From NCBI GenBank assembly GCA_003223325.1, contig QHYS01000028.1, positions 103,787 to 157,961 on the forward strand: 54,175 nt of DNA, read 5' to 3'. Below, piece after piece: positions 17,124-25,820 of this stretch (the first letter of the stretch is position 1; each line of letters begins with the position of its first letter). The position numbers were made by a program, and so were the translations under genes. This DNA comes from Acidobacteriota bacterium. GTDB taxonomy: Bacteria; Acidobacteriota; Terriglobia; Acidiferrales; UBA7541. The notes below the pieces were generated by a model that did no database searches, had not been told where the DNA came from, and saw nothing but the letters and a program-made list of their open reading frames with translations.

Positions 17124-18041
17124 CTATTTCGGAACCGTGGGTATCGTATTCTCATTGTTAAAATTGATGCTGTCAGACGGGACGCAGAAATTTTCTGCCA
17201 TTTCCGTGTTGGGGATCAACGTGGTCGTTCCGTTTGTCGTCCAGGACGCCGTATATACCTTCGGGTCGATAATCGTCAGCGTCACCTGAAGCAATCCGTA
17301 GTTCAGCCGCTTATAACGTTCCTCGATCCGCATTTCGTCGCTGTGGGGAAATCCGCCTGGTCTCCCGGTTCCAAAACGCTGAACTGGAGTTTGAGCAAGC
17401 CAGGACCTGTTGTCATAGCCATTCGACTCAATCACGAACGTATCTCCCTCCCACCTGCCGACGGCATATCCCAGGTAACGTGGAATCGGAGGATTCGCCG
17501 GCAGTTTGCGCCCATCAGTCCAGATGTCTCGCCACGTATGACCCCACTCAAAGAATTCTAAGACACGGTTTGGCAATGTAACAAACTCAACTCCAAAGTT
17601 GAATGTTAGCAATCGTGGCCAACCCAGAGGATCACAAACATTCGCTGGATCCTTTGAATTCCACTGAGGTGAATCACTTTGATTGGCCTCGAATAACTTC
17701 TGCCCGTAAGGTGTGAAAGCGGGAGCCGCTGTTATATTCAGCGGAATACCATTGACCGTTAGGTCGTTGGGATTGCCGTTCCAGATTCCTGATATATCAT
17801 GCGCATTAAACGTGCGTGTATCTACGTTTGCCTTCTTCCGGTCTGCTGCCGCGTAAGCTCCGTTCTCGCAGTGTGCACAGGCCTTCCAGCCCGGACCAGG
17901 AGTAACCAAGGGCACCTCGAACCCCGGCTTTGGAGGTTTTGAATCAGCGGTTTGGCCGGGGGCGCCCTGCTGGGCAAATGCGACCGGCTCTAGGGTAAGC
18001 AGCATCGCTGAGAGCAAAATGCTGAACGCAAACTTGCGCAT
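17124..18041 (-). CDS. Conserved secreted protein, paralogue 1
   Basis: A 305-residue exported protein with signal peptide FSILLSAMLLTLEPVAFAQ. Characteristic segments are FTPYGQKLFEANQS, NVCDPLGWPRLL, FFEWGHTWRDIWTDGRKLP, YLGYAVGRWEGDTFVIESNG, DEMRIEERYKRLNYGLLQVT and the closing ENFCVPSDS. These match the plus-strand paralogue at 18266-19099 and the remnant at 263-797 in order. The conserved Trp/Asp/Arg clusters suggest one globular beta-rich domain. A C-x-x-C (CAHC, about residue 56) is unique to this copy. Function is unknown. It precedes the DUF6152 gene in the same direction. Confidence 0.88.
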   Translation of the reverse strand: MRKFAFSILLSAMLLTLEPVAFAQQGAPGQTADSKPPKPGFEVPLVTPGPGWKACAHCENGAYAAADRKKANVDTRTFNAHDISGIWNGNPNDLTVNGIPLNITAAPAFTPYGQKLFEANQSDSPQWNSKDPANVCDPLGWPRLLTFNFGVEFVTLPNRVLEFFEWGHTWRDIWTDGRKLPANPPIPRYLGYAVGRWEGDTFVIESNGYDNRSWLAQTPVQRFGTGRPGGFPHSDEMRIEERYKRLNYGLLQVTLTIIDPKVYTASWTTNGTTTLIPNTEMAENFCVPSDSINFNNENTIPTVPK

Positions 18042-18265
18042 TTTGTTAAACCTCCCTCATCAGAAGCGTGACGCTATCCCGGACCAACCGGAATCTGCCA
18101 CTGGACTTAAGAATGGCAACGATTGTACGCCTATTTCTCCGGCGAAGAATGTGTGAAAAGATTCTCATCTGGAAGGCCCCAACGGTTTGTAATCCGGTGT
18201 TTCGTGGTACTTTTCGGCCCCGGGGATTGGGGCGAGGCAACCCGAACCGGAGGAGGACTGTGGAA

Positions 18266-19099
18266 ATGCGAAATCCGTTCACGGGCGCAATCGCGGGCTT
18301 GGCAGTTCTGATTCTTTCCTCGATTGCCATGACCCAGCCTCAGCAGGGAACTTACGAAGCCCCCCTGTGGAAATATGACGGTCGCAACAGAAGCGCTGGT
18401 CCGGGCGGGCCCGCTCCTGTGCATGATCTGAGCGGGTCTTGGGCAGGGCCGCGCTCTGGGGCAGGGGTGCCGGATTCCAAACCAGGAGATGTCCCTTCTA
18501 TGACGCCCTTGGGGCAAAAGCTGTTCAGTGCCAATAAGAGCCTGCAGAAGTACAACCCCGCAGGGACGAATGATCCCGTGGTAAGGACCTGCGATCCGTT
18601 AGGGTTTCCACGCGCCGACAAGTACTCGATCATGGAAATGGCGTTCGCCACGATGCCGGACCGAATTGTTGTGCTGTACCCGTTCCAGCAACAATGGCGC
18701 GAAATCTGGATGGACGGCCGAGAACTCCCCAGGAACGTGGGAGCGACAGAAAAGGGAGCTCCCGACCCGCGGTATTACGGGTATTCTGTGGGCCACTGGG
18801 AGGGGGATACCACGCTCGTTGTCAATACGACTGGCCTGGATGACCGGACGTGGCTCACGGAGGCTGGGTATCCTCATAGCATCGATGCACAAGTGCAGGA
18901 GCACTTCACTCGTACCGACCACAACGACTTGGAGCTGACTCTGACGATTGACGATCCAAAGCTGTACACGAAGCCTTTTTCGCTCGGCACGGAGTATTTC
19001 AGATGGGTTCCGAATCAGTTTCTTGAGGAGAGGCTCTGCATACCGTCGCAGGTCGTCGAGTACTTGAAGGCAGTTGGCGATCCCGCCGGCAAGCCCTGA
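18266..19099 (+). CDS. Conserved secreted protein, paralogue 2
   Basis: A 277-residue exported protein. ATG 18266 is chosen because GGAGGAGGAC lies just upstream and a signal peptide follows directly (FTGAIAGLAVLILSSIAMTQ); the frame is open for another 66 codons upstream. Family segments: MTPLGQKLFSANKSLQKYNP, RTCDPLGFPRADKYSIME, FQQQWREIWMDGRELP, YYGYSVGHWEGDTTLVVNTT and EERLCIPSQVVEYL. It is transcribed away from paralogue 1 across a 224-base gap, so the two probably share a control region. Function unknown. Confidence 0.88.
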   Translation: MRNPFTGAIAGLAVLILSSIAMTQPQQGTYEAPLWKYDGRNRSAGPGGPAPVHDLSGSWAGPRSGAGVPDSKPGDVPSMTPLGQKLFSANKSLQKYNPAGTNDPVVRTCDPLGFPRADKYSIMEMAFATMPDRIVVLYPFQQQWREIWMDGRELPRNVGATEKGAPDPRYYGYSVGHWEGDTTLVVNTTGLDDRTWLTEAGYPHSIDAQVQEHFTRTDHNDLELTLTIDDPKLYTKPFSLGTEYFRWVPNQFLEERLCIPSQVVEYLKAVGDPAGKP

Positions 19100-19264
19100 C
19101 TAACACGGTCCACTGCGGGCGAGGCACAGTTGGTGCGCTTAGCTAGGGGGGTGGTTTTGTGGAGGATCTTTCTTAAAGTGGGGACAATGAAGGTATCGTC
19201 TGGAAGTCACTTGGAAATGAACACTTATAGACAAAGGGGTGGGGTATGCCACAGGGTTACTGGG

Positions 19265-19630
19265 CTAGTTCCCCCGAAGTGAGCCGCCCTGAGCCGGGGC
19301 CCAGTCCGGATGCGTGAATTCGATGCCCCAGAATCGCGGCGCCGGAGTGACAAATTCGATGCCCACCCGGCGGCCCTTGTCGGAATCTTCGCCGACATAG
19401 ACAACGCGACATTCTTGCTCGTCGGCCGTGAACGGATTGGTTAGAACGAGAATGGATCCCATCTCCAAATCCTGGTCGAAGTAGAGCAGCGCTCCATGGG
19501 CGCTGATAACAATGGTTTCGCAGACGTGGCGAAAGCGGCGGCCCTGCTGATTCTTGCCCGCGAGCAACACCCGAATGCGCATGAAGACTCGAGAACTGCG
19601 TCGTTCGCGTTCATAGACGGCTGGGGGCAT
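19265..19630 (-). CDS. PilZ-like domain protein
   Basis: About 121 residues if started at ATG 19630; a TTG at 19702 would add 24. The N-terminal RRSSR fits the RxxxR motif of PilZ domains, and the following strands (VISAHGALLYFDQDLEMGSI, then EQECRVVYVGEDSDKGRRVG and IEFVTPAPRFWGIEF) match the fold. The second c-di-GMP motif D/N-x-S-x-x-G is only partly kept: the acidic residue is Val (VISAHG), so c-di-GMP binding is doubtful. This type is abundant in Acidobacteriota and often annotated simply as PilZ. It is divergent from the dipeptidase gene. Confidence 0.78.
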   Translation of the reverse strand: MPPAVYERERRSSRVFMRIRVLLAGKNQQGRRFRHVCETIVISAHGALLYFDQDLEMGSILVLTNPFTADEQECRVVYVGEDSDKGRRVGIEFVTPAPRFWGIEFTHPDWAPAQGGSLRGN

Positions 19631-19800
19631 GACACATTCATGGTCAGACAATGTCTCGTGTGCGGTCAATCTTGCAATAGGTTCGCGTGTCCTCGAGGAC
19701 AACTGGCCATGCGGACAAGAGCGCGACTCGGGTCCTCTTGTGTCCGCTTGCAGCGAAGGTGCCGGGCTCCTAGAATCGGGACGGTGCTTCGGGAGGGCAG

Positions 19801-21165
19801 ATGGAGCTCAACGAGTACATCGAACGAAAGCGTAACGAGCATCTGACGGATCTTTACGAATTTCTGCGCATACCCAGCATCAGTGCGCAAGCAGAGCACA
19901 AACAGGACGTTGAGCGTGCGGCGCAGTGGGTTGCGGACCGATTGCAGCGCGTTGGCCTTGATGCGGTCGAAATCGTCCAGACGAAAATGCATCCCTTGGT
20001 TTACGGCCAATCCCTGCAAGCGCCTGGTAAGCCCACCGTCCTTTTCTACGGGCACTACGACGTCCAGCCGCCGGAGCCGCTGGAGTTGTGGACCTCGCCG
20101 GCATTCGAGCCGACTGTCCGCGACGGCAGTCTCTATGGACGCGGGACCGCAGACGACAAAGGCCAAGTGCACATCCATATCCGCGCGCTGGATGCTTTGA
20201 GGCAGACAGGGGCAATGCTTCCGATAAACCTCAAGGTGATTATCGAAGGAGAGGAAGAAGTTGGCAGCGAAAACCTCTGGGACTATGTAAATCACAACAA
20301 GTCAAAGCTTAAGGCCGACGCCCTGGTCGTTTCCGACACGGCCATGTTGGCCCCCGGAGTGCCCTCGATTACCTACGGCTTGAGAGGCCTGAACTACTAT
20401 CAAATGGACCTAGCGGGGCCTGGGCAGGACCTGCATTCTGGAGTCTTCGGCGGCGCCGTGCCGAATCCGCTCACCATATTGACGGAGGTTTTTGCGAAGC
20501 TGCACGATAAGAATTTTCGCGTGGCGGTACCTGGCTTCTACGACGACGTGGCCGTCGTGTCTCGTGCCGAGCGCAAGGCGCTCAACGCGCTTCCCTTCAA
20601 CGAGAAAGAGTTCCGAAAGACCGTGGGAGCGCCGGCGCTATGCGGTGAAAAGGGCTACACCGTCGTCGAACAACTTTGGTGTCGCCCCACGCTGGAGCTC
20701 AACGGAATATGGGGAGGCTATATTGGTGAAGGCGCAAAGACGGTCATACCATCTAAAGCGCATGCCAAATTCTCTACGCGCCTTGTGCCAAACCAGGATC
20801 CGGCCAAAATTGCGCGTCTCGTGGAACGTCATATACACAGGCTGATTCCCCGGCAGGTCACCTGCAATTTCCAGGTTCTGAGCACGGGCAAACCTTGGGT
20901 AGCGCCCTACACACATCCGTTTTTTGAAGTCGCGCACCAGGCTCTGGAAACGGGATTCGGCGAGCGCGCGGTTTTCATCCGGGAGGGCGGATCGATTCCG
21001 TTTGTGACACAGATGCACGACACCTTCAAAGTGCCCTGCCTTTTATTAGGGTTCGGGTTGCCTGACGAGAATGCACATGCCCCAGACGAGCACATTTTGC
21101 TTGAGAATTATTTTGGAGGCATTAAATCCATGGCCAATTTTTATCAAGGATTGGGCAACCTCTAG
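19801..21165 (+). CDS. M20-family dipeptidase
   Basis: A 454-residue cytosolic metallopeptidase of the M20 family (ArgE/DapE/carnosinase-like). Metal ligands and catalytic residues are all present: GHYDVQPP (His85, with Asp87 as its partner), GTADDKGQ (bridging Asp about 118), EGEEEVGS (catalytic Glu and ligand about 151-152), VSDTAM (Asp), and NAHAPDEH near the C-terminus. The central dimerisation domain carries LHSGVFGG and EFRKTVGAP, as in broad-specificity dipeptidases. The start is ATG 19801, with GGAGGG shortly before. It probably hydrolyses dipeptides with zinc; exact specificity is unknown. Confidence 0.93.
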   Translation: MELNEYIERKRNEHLTDLYEFLRIPSISAQAEHKQDVERAAQWVADRLQRVGLDAVEIVQTKMHPLVYGQSLQAPGKPTVLFYGHYDVQPPEPLELWTSPAFEPTVRDGSLYGRGTADDKGQVHIHIRALDALRQTGAMLPINLKVIIEGEEEVGSENLWDYVNHNKSKLKADALVVSDTAMLAPGVPSITYGLRGLNYYQMDLAGPGQDLHSGVFGGAVPNPLTILTEVFAKLHDKNFRVAVPGFYDDVAVVSRAERKALNALPFNEKEFRKTVGAPALCGEKGYTVVEQLWCRPTLELNGIWGGYIGEGAKTVIPSKAHAKFSTRLVPNQDPAKIARLVERHIHRLIPRQVTCNFQVLSTGKPWVAPYTHPFFEVAHQALETGFGERAVFIREGGSIPFVTQMHDTFKVPCLLLGFGLPDENAHAPDEHILLENYFGGIKSMANFYQGLGNL

Positions 21166-21361
21166 GCAGCGGATTGGTTCCTTTGCATTTACTAACAGAA
21201 TTCTTGATTCTTGTGCGGCTGACGTGAGATGGGCCTTGCAGTAGTTAGAAGCAGGCAGCCTATCAGGAGCCGCATGCCTTGCAACTGTGCCGGAATGGTT
21301 CTATCTAGCCTAGTGTCATGTCGCGAAATATCAATTTTCTGCGGCTTTTTTGCATTTTCTC

Positions 21362-21390
21362 TTGCGTTGTGCCGGGACTCTCTTTATAGT
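21362..21390 (+). promoter_or_regulatory. Putative promoter of the HU gene
   Basis: TTGCGT at 21362-21367 and TATAGT at 21385-21390 are separated by 17 bases, close to the sigma70 consensus on both sides. The HU start codon is about 76 bases downstream. The preceding 200 bases hold no recognisable gene. Confidence 0.5.
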
Positions 21391-21465
21391 GTCGCGCGTG
21401 CGCGGCCCTGGTTCGGGCCTCCACGAGGGCTCGAAGAAACGCTAAGAGGAGGGGAGACGAACGAG

Positions 21466-21759
21466 ATGGCAAAGCCGATGAGTAAGTCCAAGATTGTGGG
21501 CCATCTGGCGGAGAAGTGCGAGACGCCGAGGAAAACGATCAGCTCATTTTTTGACGAGCTTTTCAAATTGGCCGTGAAGGAGTGCAAGGGCGGCGCGGGC
21601 AAATTCGTAATTCCAAATCTGGGGCGTGCCGTGAAAGCCCATCGCAAAGCGCGCATGGGCCGCAACCCGCAGACCGGCGAACCGATCAAGATTAAAGCGA
21701 AGACTGTAGTGCGTTTGCGTCCCGCTAAGGCCTTCAAAGACGCGGTTTTGGGCGCATAA
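21466..21759 (+). CDS. HU-family DNA-binding protein
   Basis: A 97-residue nucleoid protein. ATG 21466 is chosen because AGAGGAGGGG lies just upstream and the HU fold begins there, although the frame is open further upstream. The two N-terminal helices (MSKSKIVGHLAEKCETPRKT, then ISSFFDELFKLAVKEC) are followed by the beta arm with FVIPNLGRAVKAHRKARMGR, NPQTGEPIKIKAKTVVRLRP and the final helix AKAFKDAVL. The GRNPxTGE arm tip that intercalates into bent DNA is intact. Single gene with its own likely promoter. Confidence 0.93.
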   Translation: MAKPMSKSKIVGHLAEKCETPRKTISSFFDELFKLAVKECKGGAGKFVIPNLGRAVKAHRKARMGRNPQTGEPIKIKAKTVVRLRPAKAFKDAVLGA

Positions 21760-21943
21760 CCCCAAAATCCGCATCTTCGAGGTCTAATACGCTGTGGAAA
21801 CTTCGGTAACGAGCGTGGATGCCGGAGGCTCGGATTCTGGCCGCCGAGGTATCGGCATCGTGCTATTTAGCCGTATCTCTGCGATAGGGTCCTGCCTGTA
21901 GCTACGTCGTCGACAATCAGTGGCATAATGATTGCGAAAGCGT

Positions 21944-23308
21944 ATGCCGATCTCTCAGGCACCCTCCGGCCTTCTGGCCGACTTATATGAATTGACGATG
22001 GCGGCGGGGTACCTCGAAACGCACTTCGAGGCCCGGGCAACTTTCGAGCTTTTCGTCCGCAACCTCCCTCCCAAGCGAAACTTCCTCATTGCAGCCGGTT
22101 TGCAGCAGGCTTTGGACTTTCTGGAAGCTGTCCGCTTCAGCTCCGAGGACATTGCTTACCTTCGCCGGCATCCCGCCTTCGCCCGAATTAGTGCGGATTT
22201 TTTCGATTCTCTGGCGGCATTTCGGTTCTCCGGCGATGTTTGGGCGCTGCCGGAAGGGACGGTTTGTTTTCCTGGCGAGCCGCTTCTGCGTATCACGGCG
22301 CCGATCGCCGAAGCGCAGATCATGGAATCCGCGCTGCTCGCAACGATCAGTTTCCAAACTATGATCGCCTCGAAAGCGGCACGTGTGGTCAAAGCGGCGG
22401 CCGGACGGCCCATAGTCGAGTTCGGCACGCGCCGCGCTCACGGAACAGAATCCGGTGTGTTGGCTGCGCGCGCGGCCTATATTGGCGGGTGCCAGGGAAC
22501 TTCCAATGTTCGCGCCGGTCAATTATTCGACATTCCCACTTACGGCACGCAGGCCCATTCCTGGATTATGGCCCACGACAAAGAAGAGGAAGCCTTTGCT
22601 CGGTTCATGGATATTTTCCCGCACCATTCGGTGTTACTGTTGGACACCTATGATGTACGCGTTGCCCTCGAGAAAGTGATTGCAATCGGACGCAAACCTC
22701 GCGGTGTACGGCTGGATAGCGGCAACCTGGCCGCCGACAGCGTCTGGGTGCGCCGGAAGCTGGATGAAGCGGGGTGGGGAGACGTGGAGATTTTCATCTC
22801 CGGCGACCTTGATGAGGAGCGGATTTCATCATTGCTGAATGCCGGAACCCGGGTGGATACATTTGGCGTTGGCACTTCGCTTTCCACGTCCTCAGACGCA
22901 CCATCGCTTAGCGTTCTTTATAAGTTGGTCGAAGTGGAACGAGGTGGCGAAGTGCGGGAGGCGGCGAAGTTCAGCGCCGCCAAGGTAACTTACCCTGGCC
23001 GCAAGCAGGTCTACCGTGAGATCGATACTCGAGCCAATTATATGGGTGATGTGATTGCGCTCGAGGGTGAGCATATCGGGGGCGAACCGTTGCTCGTGCC
23101 GGTAATGCGCGCAGGAAAACGCGTGAGCCAAGTCCCGCCATTGGCAGAACTGCAGAATCGCTGTCAATCCCAGATCGAACGCTTACCTGCCGAAGTTCGC
23201 GCGCTGGAAGTTTCTGACCAGGCTTACCCCGTGCGCCACAGCGCGCGGCTGGAAACGCTGCTCGAAGAGGTTCGCGAGCGTATCGCTCGAACGGCGTCGC
23301 GCCCTTAG
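21944..23308 (+). CDS. pncB: Nicotinate phosphoribosyltransferase
   Basis: A 454-residue enzyme forming nicotinate mononucleotide from nicotinate and PRPP with ATP hydrolysis, in the Preiss-Handler NAD salvage route. Family signatures: LLADLYELTMAAGYLE at the N-terminus, VEFGTRRAHG, YIGGCQGTSNVRAGQLFDIP, GTQAHSWIMAHDKEEEAF, VRLDSGNLA and FGVGTSLSTSSDAPSL. The length is normal. ATG 21944 is chosen; TTG 21932 in frame is possible. It is followed directly by a nicotinamidase-like gene, which would supply its substrate. Confidence 0.94.
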   Translation: MPISQAPSGLLADLYELTMAAGYLETHFEARATFELFVRNLPPKRNFLIAAGLQQALDFLEAVRFSSEDIAYLRRHPAFARISADFFDSLAAFRFSGDVWALPEGTVCFPGEPLLRITAPIAEAQIMESALLATISFQTMIASKAARVVKAAAGRPIVEFGTRRAHGTESGVLAARAAYIGGCQGTSNVRAGQLFDIPTYGTQAHSWIMAHDKEEEAFARFMDIFPHHSVLLLDTYDVRVALEKVIAIGRKPRGVRLDSGNLAADSVWVRRKLDEAGWGDVEIFISGDLDEERISSLLNAGTRVDTFGVGTSLSTSSDAPSLSVLYKLVEVERGGEVREAAKFSAAKVTYPGRKQVYREIDTRANYMGDVIALEGEHIGGEPLLVPVMRAGKRVSQVPPLAELQNRCQSQIERLPAEVRALEVSDQAYPVRHSARLETLLEEVRERIARTASRP

Positions 23309-23316
23309 GAGTTTTG

Positions 23317-23961
23317 GTGATTTCCCGCCGGATCATCTTTTGGGACGTTGATACTCAGGTCGATTTCATGCTGCCGGGCGGGAAACTCTACGTTCCCGGC
23401 GCTGAAAAGCTGATTCCGAACTTGGGCCGGCTCACCGATCAAGCCCGTAACGATCGCGTTTTTCTCGTTTCCGACGCATGCGTCCATACGCCGGATGATC
23501 CGGAATTTCAGCGATTCCCGCCACACTGCGTGCGCGGCACCCCAGGTGCGGAAATCATTTCAGAGACCATCGCGCGGCGGTTTCTCATTCTGCCGGATCG
23601 GCGCGAGGCCTCGGTTCCGCGTGATTTATCGCCGTACCAGCAAGTCATTCTCGAAAAGCAGACGCTCGACGTCTTTGATAACCCACACACAGAAACAGTG
23701 ATCGGGCGGCTGAAGGAATTTACCGATGCTGATGCCGAGTTCGTCGTCTTCGGAGTGGTCACCGAATACTGTGTGCGGTGCGTCGCGAAAGGGCTGCTCG
23801 AGCGCGGCCGGCGAGTTGCTTTGGTAGAAGATGCCATCAAGACGTTGAAAACGGAGGACGGGGATAGCGCCCTCGCCGAGATGAAGTCCTTGGGGGCCAG
23901 AATGATCAATAGCCGCGAAGCAATCGACGAGCTCGGGGCATCAAAAGCAAAACAAGCGTGA
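23317..23961 (+). CDS. Nicotinamidase/isochorismatase-family hydrolase
   Basis: About 214 residues. GTG 23317 is chosen because AGGAG overlapping the pncB stop lies five bases upstream; TTG 23314 is also in frame. The catalytic triad of the family is visible: Asp in FWDVDTQVDFMLPGG, Lys in ILEKQTLDVFDN, and Cys in VVTEYCVRCVAKGLLERG. Immediate coupling to pncB makes nicotinamide to nicotinate hydrolysis the most probable reaction, giving a two-step NAD salvage operon. Metal ligands (DACVHTPDDPEF region) differ from E. coli PncA, so another amidase substrate cannot be excluded. Confidence 0.87.
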   Translation: MISRRIIFWDVDTQVDFMLPGGKLYVPGAEKLIPNLGRLTDQARNDRVFLVSDACVHTPDDPEFQRFPPHCVRGTPGAEIISETIARRFLILPDRREASVPRDLSPYQQVILEKQTLDVFDNPHTETVIGRLKEFTDADAEFVVFGVVTEYCVRCVAKGLLERGRRVALVEDAIKTLKTEDGDSALAEMKSLGARMINSREAIDELGASKAKQA

Positions 23962-23992
23962 GGCCGGAGCGACCGTCCGGCTGGCAGTTATG

Positions 23993-24355
23993 TTATAGAG
24001 TCCTTATGTAGGAAATCAGTTCGCGAATCTGCTCAGGTTTCATGCTCTCCTTGAAGCCGGGCATGTTTTTCCCTCCGACTTCGATCCACTTGGTCAGGCT
24101 GGCATCAGTCACCTTCTTCCCGTCAGAAAACGTGAGCCGCGGATACAGCCCTTTCAGTCCCGGCCCGATTTTCTGAGCTGTGGTGTCCGTGAAATGACAG
24201 GAGGCGCAGTGCTGGTGAAAGAGCTCCTTTCCCGAAACCGTTTGTTGAGCGGCGGAAGCGATACCGGCCGATTTTGCTCCCGAGTCTTTCCGCAAGCCCT
24301 GAGCAGAGACGGCGACAGCGGGTAATATGGCGATCAGCGCTACCGCTAGGAACAT
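23993..24355 (-). CDS. Secreted monohaem cytochrome c
   Basis: About 120 residues from ATG 24355, which starts a signal peptide (MFLAVALIAILPAVAVSAQG); the frame is open upstream, and a longer start with a basic n-region is possible. The mature domain is a class I cytochrome c: GKELFHQHCASCHFTD holds the haem site CASCH, KIGPGLKGLYPR is the usual second segment, and NMPGFKESMKPEQIRELISY contains the Met axial ligand. It follows the POT transporter on the same strand after about 70 bases. Probable periplasmic electron carrier. Confidence 0.9.
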   Translation of the reverse strand: MFLAVALIAILPAVAVSAQGLRKDSGAKSAGIASAAQQTVSGKELFHQHCASCHFTDTTAQKIGPGLKGLYPRLTFSDGKKVTDASLTKWIEVGGKNMPGFKESMKPEQIRELISYIRTL

Positions 24356-24423
24356 GCTTGTGCCGCGTTCTTGGATATACCGCCGTTCCCACAAAATGCT
24401 CGTTCCAAGCAGTCCTCTGTATT

Positions 24424-25746
24424 CTAACCGACCGGCAAGGAATCCCCCGCCGCAGCGGGCTTGACAACTATATTGTAAATCCACATCAGCAGCGCCGTCG
24501 CGAATCCAATCGCCGAAACCACCCACCACATCTGTTCGGGCCGATGCAGTACATCACCAAAATAATGCACCAGATATCCTCCCAGCTTGCCGCCGATCAG
24601 GTAACCAATGGCAATAGGGAGGAAGGCATAGCCCATATAGGTGCCTTGTTGTCCGGGCGGCGCCAGTCTGGAAACATATTCGTAATATCGAGGTGATTGC
24701 GTGATTTCGCCGAGCGCCAGGATGAAAAGCGCCCCGATCACGAAGCCGGTGCTTGCATGCAGCAGTAAGACCAGCCACGAAAAGCTGGAGATCAGGATGC
24801 CCAGCGTCATCGCCGTAAAAGGCGGTATTCTACGTGTCAGGTAACTCACCACAATCTGAAACAGAATTACCGTAGCCGGATCGACCGATAGCAAAAGATC
24901 GATTTTAGCATTGGGGTCGACGTACCCTCGGATAAAGAGCGGCAGTGCGATGAATTCCTGCCAGAAAATGATCCAGAAACCAGAAAAAATCAGCAGGAAG
25001 ACAACGAACTGGAAATTCGCGAGAACGACCAGCATATTCCTCAGCGCGGCAATTATCGTGGGAACGGATTGCTCGCCCGAGCGGCTGGGCTCTTTGTAAA
25101 AAACGAGAGTGGCAAAAAACATCAGGAGGACGAAAAGCGCCGATACGCGAAATACGTTTTCGATACCCAGTGACCGGCGGACGAGAAAAGCGACAATGGG
25201 ACCTAGCGTTCCGCCGATATTGACCAGGGTGTAGTATATGGAATACCCAATTGAGCGTACGGACTCGCTCGATGCTCGCCCGGTCGTTCCGGCGACGCAC
25301 GGCTTTACGACCGACGGGCCAAGCGCAGGAATCATCAGGACCAGCAGCACGACCCAAAAGAGAGGAAACGCCTGTCGCAGGGGAGCCATCCAAGCTGCGG
25401 TGAGAGAGCCCATCAGAAAGTATCCGGCTGCAAGCGTCAGATAGGCCAAGGCTAACGAATTGCGGAAGCCAAAGCGATCTGCCAGGCTGCCGCCCAGAAT
25501 CGGAAGAAACCAGACCGCGAAGCCAAATAGCCCCATGAGCGTTCCTGTCTGCTCTGTCGAAAGGTGAAGGGACTCGTGCAAGAAGATGGCCAGGACGGCG
25601 GCTTGTCCGTAATAAGCCAGTCGTTCAAAAAGCTCAGTGATGTTGGCCACCCAGAAGGCAGGTTCGAAGCCGCGACGAATTTCGAGCAGCCGCTCCTTGA
25701 GACGCAAGGGCTCCCTTTCTACTTGGTTTATGCGTGTCGTGGGCAT
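24424..25746 (-). CDS. POT-family (proton-dependent oligopeptide) transporter-like MFS protein
   Basis: A 440-residue integral membrane protein with about 12 helices. The first helix carries FWVANITELFERLAYYGQAA, which contains the E-x-x-E-R proton-coupling motif of POT/PTR2 transporters, and GFAVWFLPILGGSLADRFGF follows, similar to the PTR2 signature. It is therefore likely to import di- or tripeptides with protons, though it is short for the family and lacks the extra two helices of bacterial members. The substrate remains inferred. It is divergent from engA. Confidence 0.82.
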   Translation of the reverse strand: MPTTRINQVEREPLRLKERLLEIRRGFEPAFWVANITELFERLAYYGQAAVLAIFLHESLHLSTEQTGTLMGLFGFAVWFLPILGGSLADRFGFRNSLALAYLTLAAGYFLMGSLTAAWMAPLRQAFPLFWVVLLVLMIPALGPSVVKPCVAGTTGRASSESVRSIGYSIYYTLVNIGGTLGPIVAFLVRRSLGIENVFRVSALFVLLMFFATLVFYKEPSRSGEQSVPTIIAALRNMLVVLANFQFVVFLLIFSGFWIIFWQEFIALPLFIRGYVDPNAKIDLLLSVDPATVILFQIVVSYLTRRIPPFTAMTLGILISSFSWLVLLLHASTGFVIGALFILALGEITQSPRYYEYVSRLAPPGQQGTYMGYAFLPIAIGYLIGGKLGGYLVHYFGDVLHRPEQMWWVVSAIGFATALLMWIYNIVVKPAAAGDSLPVG

Positions 25747-25820
25747 CCTACGGCCTCGTTATGCCCTGGCCATCTTATAGGATAAGCTGAGCCAAGGGGA
25801 GCCAGGGAAGTCCCGGGTAG

